Shown: positions 14,666-20,641 of the stretch, in pieces
How the letters are laid out: each line of letters begins with the position of its first letter
Position numbering within the stretch: the first letter of the stretch is position 1
The notes under the pieces: model-generated
What the model was told of the DNA's origin: nothing
The model's database searches: none
The model's input: only the letters and a program-made list of their open reading frames with translations
From: an uncultured Lachnospiraceae bacterium
Lineage (GTDB): Bacteria > Bacillota > Clostridia > Lachnospirales > Lachnospiraceae
Assembly: GCA_910577045.1 (NCBI GenBank)
Contig: CAJTLB010000032.1
Coordinates: 1 to 23,347 of the forward strand
Length of the DNA stretch: 23,347 nucleotides
Direction: 5' to 3'
Program-made: the position numbers and the translations under genes

Positions 14666-15395
14666 TATTCTCTACTTCTTCCATAACTGCTGCAACCCAA
14701 TCATCCACCACTTCTTTTTCGCTTCCCATATTTCCTTGCATTTTTTCTGTTTGAACTTTTAACAATTTAATCCGATTTCGTTGTTCCTCTGTTGCCATAT
14801 CCCAGTTTTTATGTAACATTTCATCATATTGCTTTATAAGAGAACGGAGTTCTGCCTGTGCCCTTGCCTGCGCTTTTAAAAATGTTGCCTGCTTATCCCA
14901 TGCCTGTTGCACTTCCCATCGTTCCTCTATCACATTTTCTCCATTTTTATGCTGAATCTTTGTTGTAGTCATATCTTTTTTATCACGGACGTACATAATC
15001 TGTTGCGCCCGGATAATTGCAGCATATGCTATCTGGATATTCTCCCATAAAATATCTAACTGAGATTTTTGTTCTATCTCCTGGATAATAGAAAAGGTTT
15101 CTTTTGGTAGATGCCTACTAAAGAAACCATGTTTTTCTGCATTTTTATTTTCTGGTGGGCCAGTACCTCCATGCCCTTCTGCATTTTTATTTCCAACCTG
15201 CCCACCCCGTTTTTTTGTTGTACAACATTTAGAAGATTGTTGTACAACATTCCATTTATCTCTACTTTTCCAAACAGCAATCACTTTCTCATCTTCATTT
15301 AAAAGATTTGCTATTTCTCTATTTGTGATATTTCCCTTATGATTTTTATAAATTTCAAAAGCTTTATCCCGATTTGGATTCCTGCTTCTTGGCAA
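14658..15395 (-). CDS. terS: Terminase small subunit
   Basis: 245 residues, starting at TTG 15393-15395 behind GGTGGTGAGG. The N-terminus, PRSRNPNRDKAFEIYKNHKG then NITNREIANLLNEDEKVIAVW, is the helix-turn-helix start of the PBSX/Clostridial TerS family. It is followed by the glycine/asparagine-rich linker (VGNKNAEGHGGTGPPENKNAEKHGFFS) typical of that family, then a long helical oligomerisation region. TerS recognises the packaging start and hands DNA to TerL. Two copies of a 15-bp palindromic sequence lie inside this gene (15215-15251) between the HTH and linker codons. The gene is the first of the late operon and overlaps terL. Confidence 0.9.
   Translation of the reverse strand: MPRSRNPNRDKAFEIYKNHKGNITNREIANLLNEDEKVIAVWKSRDKWNVVQQSSKCCTTKKRGGQVGNKNAEGHGGTGPPENKNAEKHGFFSRHLPKETFSIIQEIEQKSQLDILWENIQIAYAAIIRAQQIMYVRDKKDMTTTKIQHKNGENVIEERWEVQQAWDKQATFLKAQARAQAELRSLIKQYDEMLHKNWDMATEEQRNRIKLLKVQTEKMQGNMGSEKEVVDDWVAAVMEEVENNE
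15215..15251. repeat. Two identical 15-bp palindromic sites inside terS, candidate packaging site
   Basis: TTGTTGTACAACATT occurs at 15215-15229 and 15237-15251, each with the perfect 12-bp palindrome TGTTGTACAACA at its core. The copies are 22 bp apart, about two helical turns. Because 22 is not a multiple of three, the two copies are read in different frames (VVQQ versus CCTT), so the identity cannot be explained by protein repetition. TerS genes often contain their own pac site, as in P22 and SPP1. A repressor operator is the alternative. Confidence 0.55.
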
Positions 15396-15433
15396 ACCTC
15401 ACCACCTCTCATTCATTTCGTTTTGGAAATTAC

Positions 15434-15464
15434 AAAAAAGAAAGAGACAGCCGAAGCTATCTCT
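15434..15464 (-). terminator. Intrinsic terminator in the late-operon leader
   Basis: On the minus strand AGAGA-T-AGC pairs with GCT-G-TCTCT around a TTCG tetraloop (stem 15443-15464, with one mismatch). It is followed by TTTCTTTTTT. It lies between the regulator gene and terS, about 80 nt downstream of the predicted late promoter start. Confidence 0.7.
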
Positions 15465-15548
15465 CTATGTATCTGTTTTTATATGCTTTTCTTCATTTAT
15501 TTTTATCTCTTTCCATTATTTTATTCTTTTTTATATTTTTACTTTACT

Positions 15549-15557
15549 ATTATATCA
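15549..15557 (-). promoter_or_regulatory. Extended -10 promoter for the late operon
   Basis: On the minus strand the sequence is TGA-TATAAT (15557-15549), a perfect extended -10 element. There is no good -35 at 16-18 bp upstream (the hexamer there is ACAAAT or similar), which fits a promoter that depends on an activator or the extended -10. Transcription would start near 15542 and give a leader of about 147 nt to terS. Confidence 0.55.
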
Positions 15558-15569
15558 CAGAACCTTGCT

Positions 15570-16013
15570 TCATTTGTACCCAATTTTCAAATTATGCAGA
15601 TTTTTAAAAAATAATCTTCTATATCCATAAAAATCTGTCCGGCATATAGTAATCCTTCCTTGTTCTTCATCATACTCTATTTGCTCATATGTTAAGTCTT
15701 GTGTCACACTCCTTAACAAATACCTCCATATAGATACATTAGTTGCTATAGCAGCTTCTTCAATTATCCTACAATCATTTTCATATGTAAGATTTTCAAG
15801 AGCCCTTCCTTCAGTCGGTTTTCCTATCATATTCCCTTTTGGCAACCCATCATATTGTATAGATGATACCCCATACTTAATTTTACTCTTTTTCTCCTCA
15901 TATTGTAGACAAAAGTTCTTTAACTCTTTGTAACGAAAGGTAGAGATTCCATAGTCTTCCCATGTAAAATCTCTTATTTTCTTTTTAGTTTTTTTTGTTC
16001 CTTTATAGCTCAA
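15570..16013 (-). CDS. ArpU/RinA-like late transcription regulator
   Basis: 147 residues with a TTG start at 16011-16013 (AAGGGG eight bases upstream). It resembles the ArpU/RinA-type regulators that sit just before terS in Firmicute phages: FRYKELKNFCLQYEEKKSKI, then GLPKGNMIGKPTEGRALENL, NDCRIIEEAAIATNVSIWRYL and a final helix-turn-helix-like DFYGYRRLFFKNLH, with SVTQDLTYEQIEYDEEQG before it. Such proteins switch on the late (head/tail) genes. Here the target would be the promoter and terminator in the 174-nt gap downstream. Family is inferred from the sequence pattern and position; whether it activates or antiterminates is unknown. Confidence 0.72.
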   Translation of the reverse strand: MSYKGTKKTKKKIRDFTWEDYGISTFRYKELKNFCLQYEEKKSKIKYGVSSIQYDGLPKGNMIGKPTEGRALENLTYENDCRIIEEAAIATNVSIWRYLLRSVTQDLTYEQIEYDEEQGRITICRTDFYGYRRLFFKNLHNLKIGYK

Positions 16014-16057
16014 TTATATCGCCCCTTATTCTTTATTTACTCCTATTAAATTCTTTC

Positions 16058-16162
16058 TTATTTCCCTTCCAATTTTCCTAATGCTTCCCTTGCTTCTTCC
16101 TCTGTAAGAAAATAGTGTTTTCCTATAGGTTGTGGTGTTCTTTGCCGTGAGTAATGAATTGG
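16058..16162 (-). other. In-frame 34-codon extension behind the DUF551 stop
   Basis: After the DUF551 stop (16163-16165) the same frame stays open for 34 codons to TAA 16058-16060. It encodes a plausible amphipathic stretch (PIHYSRQRTP, then GKHYFLTEEEAREALGKLEG). There is no ATG/GTG/TTG start in it. It may be the former C-terminus of a longer protein after a nonsense mutation, or a read-through tail. The rest of 16014-16057 holds only the ribosome site of the regulator gene. Confidence 0.35.
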
Positions 16163-16573
16163 TTAAGGCTCATGGTATGGCTCTGGAAGTGGTTGCCATG
16201 CGATAACATTTTGTGTCAAATACTCATTTACTGGGTCGCCGCTATATGGGCTTGCCCAATATCCTTGTTTATCATCAATATAAGTTTGTCTTCCGCTTAA
16301 ATGCACTCCTTGCTGGTAAATCCAAGTTCCAACATAATCTTCTCCCGTTCCAGTAATTACGTGTATGATGTAAAGTCCTTCCTTGTCCGGCGTTCTATCC
16401 TTGCATAAAATCCACCCGCCGCAATCTTCCGCTGACCGTTCCATATTTGTCAACTTTGCAGATAAGGCTTCTATGGTGTCGGCAGCTTGCAATAACAACT
16501 CTTGCATTGACGTACCTTCAAACGCTTTTGCCGCAAATTTCAAGTTTTCTATTCGTTTCTCTATCATGCTCAT
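16163..16573 (-). CDS. DUF551-family protein
   Basis: 136 residues. The N-terminal coiled segment (MIEKRIENLKFAAKAFEG, then MQELLLQAADTIEALSAKL) is followed by GGWILCKDRTPDKEGLYIIHV and, at the end, NVIAWQPLPEPY. Both are the classic DUF551 signature, in which 'GWI...DR.P' opens and 'AW.PLPE.P' closes the domain. The function is unknown; it is frequent in phage early regions. GGAG lies four bases before ATG 16573, and an ATG at 16567 in the same frame is possible. The gene is more GC-rich than its neighbours: the 60 bases from 16381 hold 33 G/C, which suggests recent acquisition as a cargo gene. The open extension after its stop is described separately. Confidence 0.8.
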   Translation of the reverse strand: MSMIEKRIENLKFAAKAFEGTSMQELLLQAADTIEALSAKLTNMERSAEDCGGWILCKDRTPDKEGLYIIHVITGTGEDYVGTWIYQQGVHLSGRQTYIDDKQGYWASPYSGDPVNEYLTQNVIAWQPLPEPYHEP

Positions 16574-16601
16574 TTTTCTCCACTACTCCTTGCTTTTACC
16601 A

Positions 16602-16844
16602 TCAATTTCTAAATAATGATAATTGATCGTTACATTCTTCTTTTTTCTTTTCTCTTGGTTTATATCTTGCCTGATTTGGATTATCTGACCTTTCAAAATA
16701 AAAAGCATCGATTTCAAAAAAATCAAAATCTTGGCAGGAATTTCTAATACTTGTTTTTTTCACTACTTCATTTTTCTGCTCACAATATCCAATCCCTTTC
16801 TCTTGCGCTATACAATGTGAGCAATATCTGCAATATTGTTTCAA
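16602..16844 (-). CDS. Small Cys-rich protein ending in a beta-clamp-binding QLSLF peptide
   Basis: TTG 16842-16844 is chosen as start (KQYCRYCSHCIAQEKGIGYCE), because GGAAGG stands nine bases upstream and no better site is nearby; an upstream ATG at 16943 is possible but lacks a good site. The 80-residue product has CRYCSHC, GYCE and SCQDFDFF, which resemble a zinc knuckle found in small Clostridial phage proteins. The last residues are ECNDQLSLFRN. QL[S/D]LF is the established motif by which many proteins bind the DNA polymerase sliding clamp. It therefore may dock on the host or phage clamp; the consequence of docking is not known. Confidence 0.65.
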   Translation of the reverse strand: MKQYCRYCSHCIAQEKGIGYCEQKNEVVKKTSIRNSCQDFDFFEIDAFYFERSDNPNQARYKPREKKKEECNDQLSLFRN

Positions 16845-16975
16845 ACGAATCTTCCTTCCTAAAATAATCCCAGTACTGCCGTATGCAGCTTCGCTTTTGC
16901 CCTTTAACGGCCCTGGCTGTCGTCCACTTATGGTAAGGCACACCTGTTCATTTCTGGTTGTTTTCAGCTCCCTTC
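16845..16975 (-). other. GC-richer gap with an overlapping open frame
   Basis: 131 bases without a confident gene. The minus strand has a frame from GTG (about 16941) reading PYHKWTTARAVKGQKRSCIR and continuing past the next gene start, without a clear ribosome site. The base composition (28-30 G/C per 60 bases) is higher than the neighbours, so it may be a decayed gene or structured RNA. I see nothing certain. Confidence 0.25.
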
Positions 16976-17341
16976 CTACTCCACACGGTTTTTAAACTCT
17001 CTATTCCCAAATAAATACTTCTCCATAACAATCTGCTCATTCTGCAATCGCCGTAATATTTTTATTAAGCTTGTGTTTTGCTTGTCTGTATAAAAATGAT
17101 GTACCTGTTCATATAACTGTACCCTATCTTTTGCTTTCCTTCTCATTTTGCGGCTCTGTTGGAACTTTGTAGCAACCTTATTCCTTTCATTTTTATTGGG
17201 CGCAAGTTCTATATCATGGATAAAAGTCTGTGTTTTACTATCTTCCCTTCCTACCTCCTCATAAGCAGATTCATACTCATTCTTTGATGTTTCTAGGAAA
17301 TTTAAAAATTCAGTAATGATTTCACTTGGTCTTTTCTCCAT
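16976..17341 (-). CDS. Helical phage protein of unknown function
   Basis: 121 residues, almost all helical and charged. It begins MEKRPSEIITEFLNFLETS. The middle contains NKNERNKVATKFQQSRKMRR and KAKDRVQLYEQVHHFYTDK. It ends with KYLFGNREFKNRVE after a helix with LIKILRRLQNEQI. The 'RKMRRKAKDRVQLYE.....F' stretch recurs in small early-region proteins of Clostridial phages, for which I know no function. It follows the Dam methyltransferase after 41 bases. No catalytic residue is apparent; it could act in DNA metabolism or binding (basic middle), but that is speculation. Confidence 0.6.
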   Translation of the reverse strand: MEKRPSEIITEFLNFLETSKNEYESAYEEVGREDSKTQTFIHDIELAPNKNERNKVATKFQQSRKMRRKAKDRVQLYEQVHHFYTDKQNTSLIKILRRLQNEQIVMEKYLFGNREFKNRVE

Positions 17342-17382
17342 TTTTTCCTACCCCTCCTTCCTTTTTCTCTTCCTTTGTTTTT

Positions 17383-18189
17383 TTACATATAATCAAATAA
17401 ACTGATTTGTCCCTGTTCTGGTTCAAAATTCATCCACAACACTTCTTTCTTTTTAGTGCATACCTGTGAATAACAACTGATTTCTTTTCGCCTCCAACCC
17501 TTTAAACGACTATGATACAGGTCATTTTCATACCCTGACAACAATACAGGTCCCTTATGGACTAACAATACCTCTAATAATTCTTCATGTGCTTGATTAT
17601 CCATCTCATGACGATATTGTTTCCCATGCCTAGTACTAAGAACATAAGGCGGATCTGCATAAATCAGGACATTGGAAAAACAAAACCTTTTTATTAATTC
17701 TACTGCTGGTCGATGCTCAATTTGTACCCCTCGAAGCCGTTCGGCTGCCTGCATGATTTTCTCTGGCAACTGTACCCATTCTCTTGCTGCATATGCCTTT
17801 TCCCTTCCCTGCACATCATTCTTCCAGCCTACCTTTTCGCCATTGGTTCTGAATCCATGGCCCATATTAAGGCGTATATAAAAGTTTACTGCTTGTTGAA
17901 GGCTATCTTTTGGTATGGTTGTATAAGATTCTTCGTATACTTGCCTAGCATATGGTATCCAGTAAAGTTCATGAGCCAGTCGTTCTGGGTCTTTCTTTAT
18001 CCATTCAAAAAGATTCACTACATTCCCATCTAAATCATTGATTGTCTCAATATTAGATCGTGGCTTACGAAATAGGACTGCACCACTTCCAAAGAATGGC
18101 TCTAAATAACTATGATGTTCTGGGAAGAACTGGATAATCCAATCAGCTATCCTCCATTTACTTCCCGGATATTTCATGACTGCTTTCAT
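17383..18189 (-). CDS. dam: Dam-family DNA adenine methyltransferase with clamp-binding C-terminus
   Basis: 268 residues, D12 class. Motif X is KYPGSKWR (6-13), the AdoMet motif is EPFFGSGAVLF (30-40), NDLDGNVVN follows, and the catalytic DPPY is at 179-182 (YADPPYVLS). A basic region suits DNA contact. It would methylate adenine N6, usually in GATC for this family, though the target cannot be read from sequence. The last residues are QGQISLFDYM: QISLF at 261-265 matches the beta-clamp-binding pattern at the C-terminus. It sits next to a small protein with a related tail, and a second adenine methyltransferase lies upstream. No partner restriction enzyme is seen. Confidence 0.9.
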   Translation of the reverse strand: MKAVMKYPGSKWRIADWIIQFFPEHHSYLEPFFGSGAVLFRKPRSNIETINDLDGNVVNLFEWIKKDPERLAHELYWIPYARQVYEESYTTIPKDSLQQAVNFYIRLNMGHGFRTNGEKVGWKNDVQGREKAYAAREWVQLPEKIMQAAERLRGVQIEHRPAVELIKRFCFSNVLIYADPPYVLSTRHGKQYRHEMDNQAHEELLEVLLVHKGPVLLSGYENDLYHSRLKGWRRKEISCYSQVCTKKKEVLWMNFEPEQGQISLFDYM

Positions 18190-18192
18190 TTT

Positions 18193-18612
18193 TTACACCT
18201 TCTCAAACCTTGTAAATGTTTGACATGCAGTATCATAGTTATAATAAATGAGTTGTTCCTCGGCTTCCTTTAGAAGTTTTTGGGTTTCTTCTGCCCCTAT
18301 TTTTTGCTCTACCAATTTTTTGAAGATTTGATTCGTTTGAACTTTTATTTCTATTGCTGTGGCTTTCCTTGCTTTCTTTGCCTCTATTATTCTTGCCTGT
18401 CTTTTCTTTAGTGCCACTTGTAAATTCCTATATGCTAGATCACTTTTCCAATTCTTATGTTCCCTTTTATATTCCTCTATTCTTGCCATAATGGAAGAAA
18501 TCTCGATTTTTAACCTATCAATTTCTTCTTCCACATGATTTGAATTGTATGAGAAATCATATCCACACTTTGGACATCTTAAATGGATCGGTTTTGTTTG
18601 TCGTAATTCCAT
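18193..18612 (-). CDS. Zinc-knuckle coiled-coil protein of unknown function
   Basis: 139 residues. The N-terminus has LRCPKCGYDFSYNSN, a CxxC half of a zinc ribbon, with the second pair of Cys not obvious in the protein. Residues 28-115 form a long Glu/Lys-rich coiled coil (IDRLKIEISSIMARIEEYK through QARIIEAKKARKA). It ends in QKLLKEAEEQL and ACQTFTRFEKV. It is encoded between the two methyltransferases and ends three bases before the Dam start. A DNA- or RNA-binding adaptor role is possible but not supported by a known family. Confidence 0.6.
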   Translation of the reverse strand: MELRQTKPIHLRCPKCGYDFSYNSNHVEEEIDRLKIEISSIMARIEEYKREHKNWKSDLAYRNLQVALKKRQARIIEAKKARKATAIEIKVQTNQIFKKLVEQKIGAEETQKLLKEAEEQLIYYNYDTACQTFTRFEKV

Positions 18613-18652
18613 GCTTCCTTGTTCCTCCTATTCTCCTTTCTTTATCACACTT

Positions 18653-19198
18653 TTATACTTCCTCTCCCCAGCAATCCCACCCTTCTACCTGCTGCCTTGC
18701 AAACAGTTCTATTTTATTCTTTTTCTCTCCTCCCATAAGGTCTACAATTTTCTCCCTTACCACAAAAGGCTTTGTACTATGCTCTCCTATAGGCTCCATA
18801 ATCAGTTGTGATATGCTGTTGCTTTCCCTATGTGGTTTTCCTTTTACTGCAAGTAGACAAGGCTCTGTATTTCCTCTTGTCCATCTACCCAGTCCAAAAA
18901 ACCAGCCATTCCCACTCTTATTCTTCTTTACCCACTGAAACCCAATCGACTTATACACAAATCCCCACGCCTCTATTAACTCCATTGCTTCCTTAAGCAT
19001 TGGGTATGTAGTCCAAAGAAAAAGCACACAGTCCTTGTCTGCAAGTTGAGGCACAGGCAATTTTTTCATTTCTTCTAACGGCATTGTTTTGTAATGAAAT
19101 TCACATGCTCCATTACATTTCCGATCCGAATATCTCCATGGTGGATCAGCATAAATAATCCTATATTTCTTCTCCGTGCTAAAAATATCTACCTTCAT
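18653..19198 (-). CDS. MT-A70 family adenine methyltransferase
   Basis: 181 residues. YADPPWRYSD has the DPPW catalytic motif of the MT-A70/Ime4 fold at 18-21. LFLWTTYPMLKEAMELIEAW (59-78) and GFQWVKKN give the conserved middle, and KIELFARQQVEGWDCWG near the C-terminus is the family's closing motif. It transfers a methyl group from AdoMet to adenine, here probably in DNA. The start is four bases after the initiator gene and its ribosome site overlaps that gene's end. With the Dam-type enzyme it gives the phage two adenine methylases, plausibly used against host restriction. Confidence 0.88.
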   Translation of the reverse strand: MKVDIFSTEKKYRIIYADPPWRYSDRKCNGACEFHYKTMPLEEMKKLPVPQLADKDCVLFLWTTYPMLKEAMELIEAWGFVYKSIGFQWVKKNKSGNGWFFGLGRWTRGNTEPCLLAVKGKPHRESNSISQLIMEPIGEHSTKPFVVREKIVDLMGGEKKNKIELFARQQVEGWDCWGEEV

Positions 19199-19201
19199 CT
19201 G

Positions 19202-20023
19202 TCACCCCATTAATAGTTTTCTTTCTAAATCCGTAAATTCATAGTTTCTTTGCTCAAAATTAGCAAAATTCTTTTTCTGGTTTTTGGGTTTTTCTGGCTT
19301 TTTGGGTGCTATGTACTTGCCAGGCAAATATTTTTCAAACACAAAATTCTTCAAGAAATTTTCTGCGTTATGGATATATTCCTCTGGCGTTCCCTTGATT
19401 TTACAAGCTTCTGCATAATTTTGAGCACACTGAACAAACTCATGCTCTGTGATTTTCCCAGTCAGCAAAAGAGAGGCATATTCATGTTCTGTCATAAAAC
19501 GGTTGCTGTCTTTTGGGTAGGCAGATAAAAACTCCTCAAAATGCCCTACGGGGGATATAGGGGGAATCTCTTGTTTTGTTTCGTTTTTGTTTTGTTTATA
19601 TAATGTGCTACTATTTTGCACACTATTTTGCGTACCATTTCGCACACCATTTTGCACACTATCTTGCGTACTAACTTGCTTACTTTTTGCTATAGTGCTT
19701 TTCTCTTGCTTACTATCTTGCCTACTCTCTTGCACACTAACTTGCTTACTTTCTGCTATAATCTTATATAAAGTTGCCTTTGTCCCCCTTTCCTTAAAAT
19801 CAATCACACCTCGTTGTTTCAATTCATTTCTCGCTTTCAGTATTCCTGACCTACTTAATCCCGTCAGTACGGAAAGCACTTGATTTGGCACTTGAAACCA
19901 CTCTGTCCAGTTGCTCCTGTTGCATACATGCAATAAAGCCATGTATAACGACACCTGCCCTGTAGACAACGGATTTGTCATGGCCGAATCCCAGAATAAA
20001 TTGATTAATGAAATATAATTCAT
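19202..20023 (-). CDS. Winged-helix replication initiator carrying origin repeats
   Basis: 273 residues. Residues 1-90 have the winged-helix pattern of phage replication proteins: SLINLFWDSAMTNPLSTGQV, then LSVLTGLSRSGILKARNELK (recognition helix) and RGVIDFKERGTKATLY (wing). Residues 91-140 are repetitive (SKQVS, QDS, VQN units), coded by 12-bp DNA repeats. Residues 160-235 are helical (HFEEFLSAYPK, then ITEHEFVQCAQNYAEACK), similar to the C-terminal helper-binding part of such proteins. A Lys/Pro-rich tail follows. It would bind its own iterons and load helicase. Its ATG overlaps an upstream reading frame's TGA. No separate helicase or loader is in view. Confidence 0.72.
   Translation of the reverse strand: MNYISLINLFWDSAMTNPLSTGQVSLYMALLHVCNRSNWTEWFQVPNQVLSVLTGLSRSGILKARNELKQRGVIDFKERGTKATLYKIIAESKQVSVQESRQDSKQEKSTIAKSKQVSTQDSVQNGVRNGTQNSVQNSSTLYKQNKNETKQEIPPISPVGHFEEFLSAYPKDSNRFMTEHEYASLLLTGKITEHEFVQCAQNYAEACKIKGTPEEYIHNAENFLKNFVFEKYLPGKYIAPKKPEKPKNQKKNFANFEQRNYEFTDLERKLLMG
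19570..19604. other. T-rich stretch beside the iterons, candidate DNA-unwinding element
   Basis: The plus strand is T-runs with single G or C (TTGTTTTGTTTCGTTTTTGT...) ending in TTTATATAA, directly on the low-coordinate side of the iterons. Such a low-melting flank is what iteron origins use for opening. It also codes for the Lys/Asn-rich linker of the initiator, so the composition could be partly coding. Confidence 0.45.
19606..19754. repeat. About eleven 12-bp direct repeats (iterons), candidate replication origin
   Basis: Plus-strand units follow TGC-(ACAC/TTAC/GTAC)-TATCT-like consensus. They lie at 19606, 19617, 19629, 19641, 19653, 19665, 19677, 19707, 19719, 19731 and 19743, with the first and seventh one base short and a 19-base spacer after the seventh. 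Most units are 12 bases, exactly four codons. A larger block (19664-19694) recurs at 19730-19760 with few changes. This arrangement, inside the initiator gene, matches the lambda-type ori in O. Confidence 0.65.
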
Positions 20024-20210
20024 TTGTCATTCCTCATTTTCTTATTATTTGTTTCAATCCACTCGTGGTAGTTAGGAGCAAGACAATTACGTGGATTGCC
20101 TCATGGCAGTAGGGGATACCACTTTCGCTCCGCCCACTACTGCAGTTACGCTTGTTTTGAGCAATTCCTCCCCCCTATCTAAGAGAAAAGGGAATCCTTG
20201 CTATTAATTG
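20020..20210 (-). other. GC-rich structured island with a decayed-looking coding tail
   Basis: The 190-base gap between resolvase and initiator genes is GC-rich for this window (31 G/C in 20101-20160). It holds two inverted repeats: CAATCCAC/GTGGATTG (20055-20062 with 20091-20098) and GCAGTAG/CTACTGC (20106-20112 with 20137-20143), extended by GGG/CCC. On the minus strand 20020-20100 reads GNPRNCLAPNYHEWIETNN, then KKMRNDK and a TGA that overlaps the initiator ATG. There is no start codon in that frame. Joining it to the frame that reads SGIPYCHE would need one extra base. It may be a decayed small Cys-rich gene, a structured RNA, or both. Confidence 0.4.
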
Positions 20211-20582
20211 TTAAACTTCTATGATCCTCACTTCTACCCTTGGATTTTCCTTATCTACCTCAAAGGTATCAGAAAACCCATCAATATCACCCCACCCATC
20301 TCCCTGTAATACACCACTTTTTACAAGCCCATCTTGAATGATTTTCCTTCCATAAGAGCTTATATTGTCTTTGTCTCTCTGCTTATTGATTTCATACCAA
20401 GTGTATTCCATAAAAACAGGTTTCTCTATTTTTATCCCTTTTAATTGCTGCTCCACATACTGGATAATCAACTCTTGATCCGCTTTTTTCATTTGTGAGC
20501 CTACATATCTGTTTGATCGTTCCGCATAAATATAATCATTCAAATTATGCAGCTTCCCAGGGATTATCAATACATACTCCAT
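20211..20582 (-). CDS. RusA-like Holliday junction resolvase
   Basis: 123 residues from ATG 20580-20582 behind GAGGAAACAAG. An ATG at 20639 in the same frame lacks a ribosome site and would run through a hairpin. The metal-site signature of RusA is clear: RDKDNISSYGRKIIQDGL (Asp70 and Asp72, then Asp84) followed by LVKSGVLQGDGWGDID, as in RusA where the 'D.DN....K...D.L...GV..DD' pattern holds. The N-terminal strands (YVLIIPGKLHNLNDY) also fit. It would cut four-way junctions made during phage recombination, beside an annealing protein. A hairpin precedes its ribosome site. Confidence 0.82.
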   Translation of the reverse strand: MEYVLIIPGKLHNLNDYIYAERSNRYVGSQMKKADQELIIQYVEQQLKGIKIEKPVFMEYTWYEINKQRDKDNISSYGRKIIQDGLVKSGVLQGDGWGDIDGFSDTFEVDKENPRVEVRIIEV

Positions 20583-20597
20583 CTTGTTTCCTCTTTT

Positions 20598-20630
20598 CTT
20601 CTGGCAGCTTGTTTTACTTACTGCCAGAAG
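20598..20630. other. Perfect 10-bp inverted repeat just upstream of the resolvase ribosome site
   Basis: CTTCTGGCAG (20598-20607) and CTGCCAGAAG (20621-20630) are perfect inverted copies with a 13-base loop. The Shine-Dalgarno of the resolvase begins a few bases downstream of the hairpin on the minus strand. There is no T-run on either strand, so it is not a standard terminator. It could be an RNA stabiliser, a translational control hairpin or a protein operator. Confidence 0.5.
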
Positions 20631-20641
20631 TTTATTCATTG

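Noticed and set aside
15130..15210. Repeated GCATTTTTATTT blocks in terS as a regulatory repeat
   Set aside because: They code for the duplicated NKNAE motif normal for the TerS linker; the repeat is in frame and explained by the protein.
19606..19760. The short repeats as a CRISPR array
   Set aside because: Units of 12 bases lie end to end without spacers and code in frame for the initiator linker, which fits iterons.
20051..20062. GTTTCAATCCAC, similar to the end of some CRISPR repeats
   Set aside because: It occurs once, with no spacing array and no cas gene. It is part of a local inverted repeat.
20106..20143. GCAGTAG hairpin as an intrinsic terminator
   Set aside because: No T-run follows the stem on either strand.
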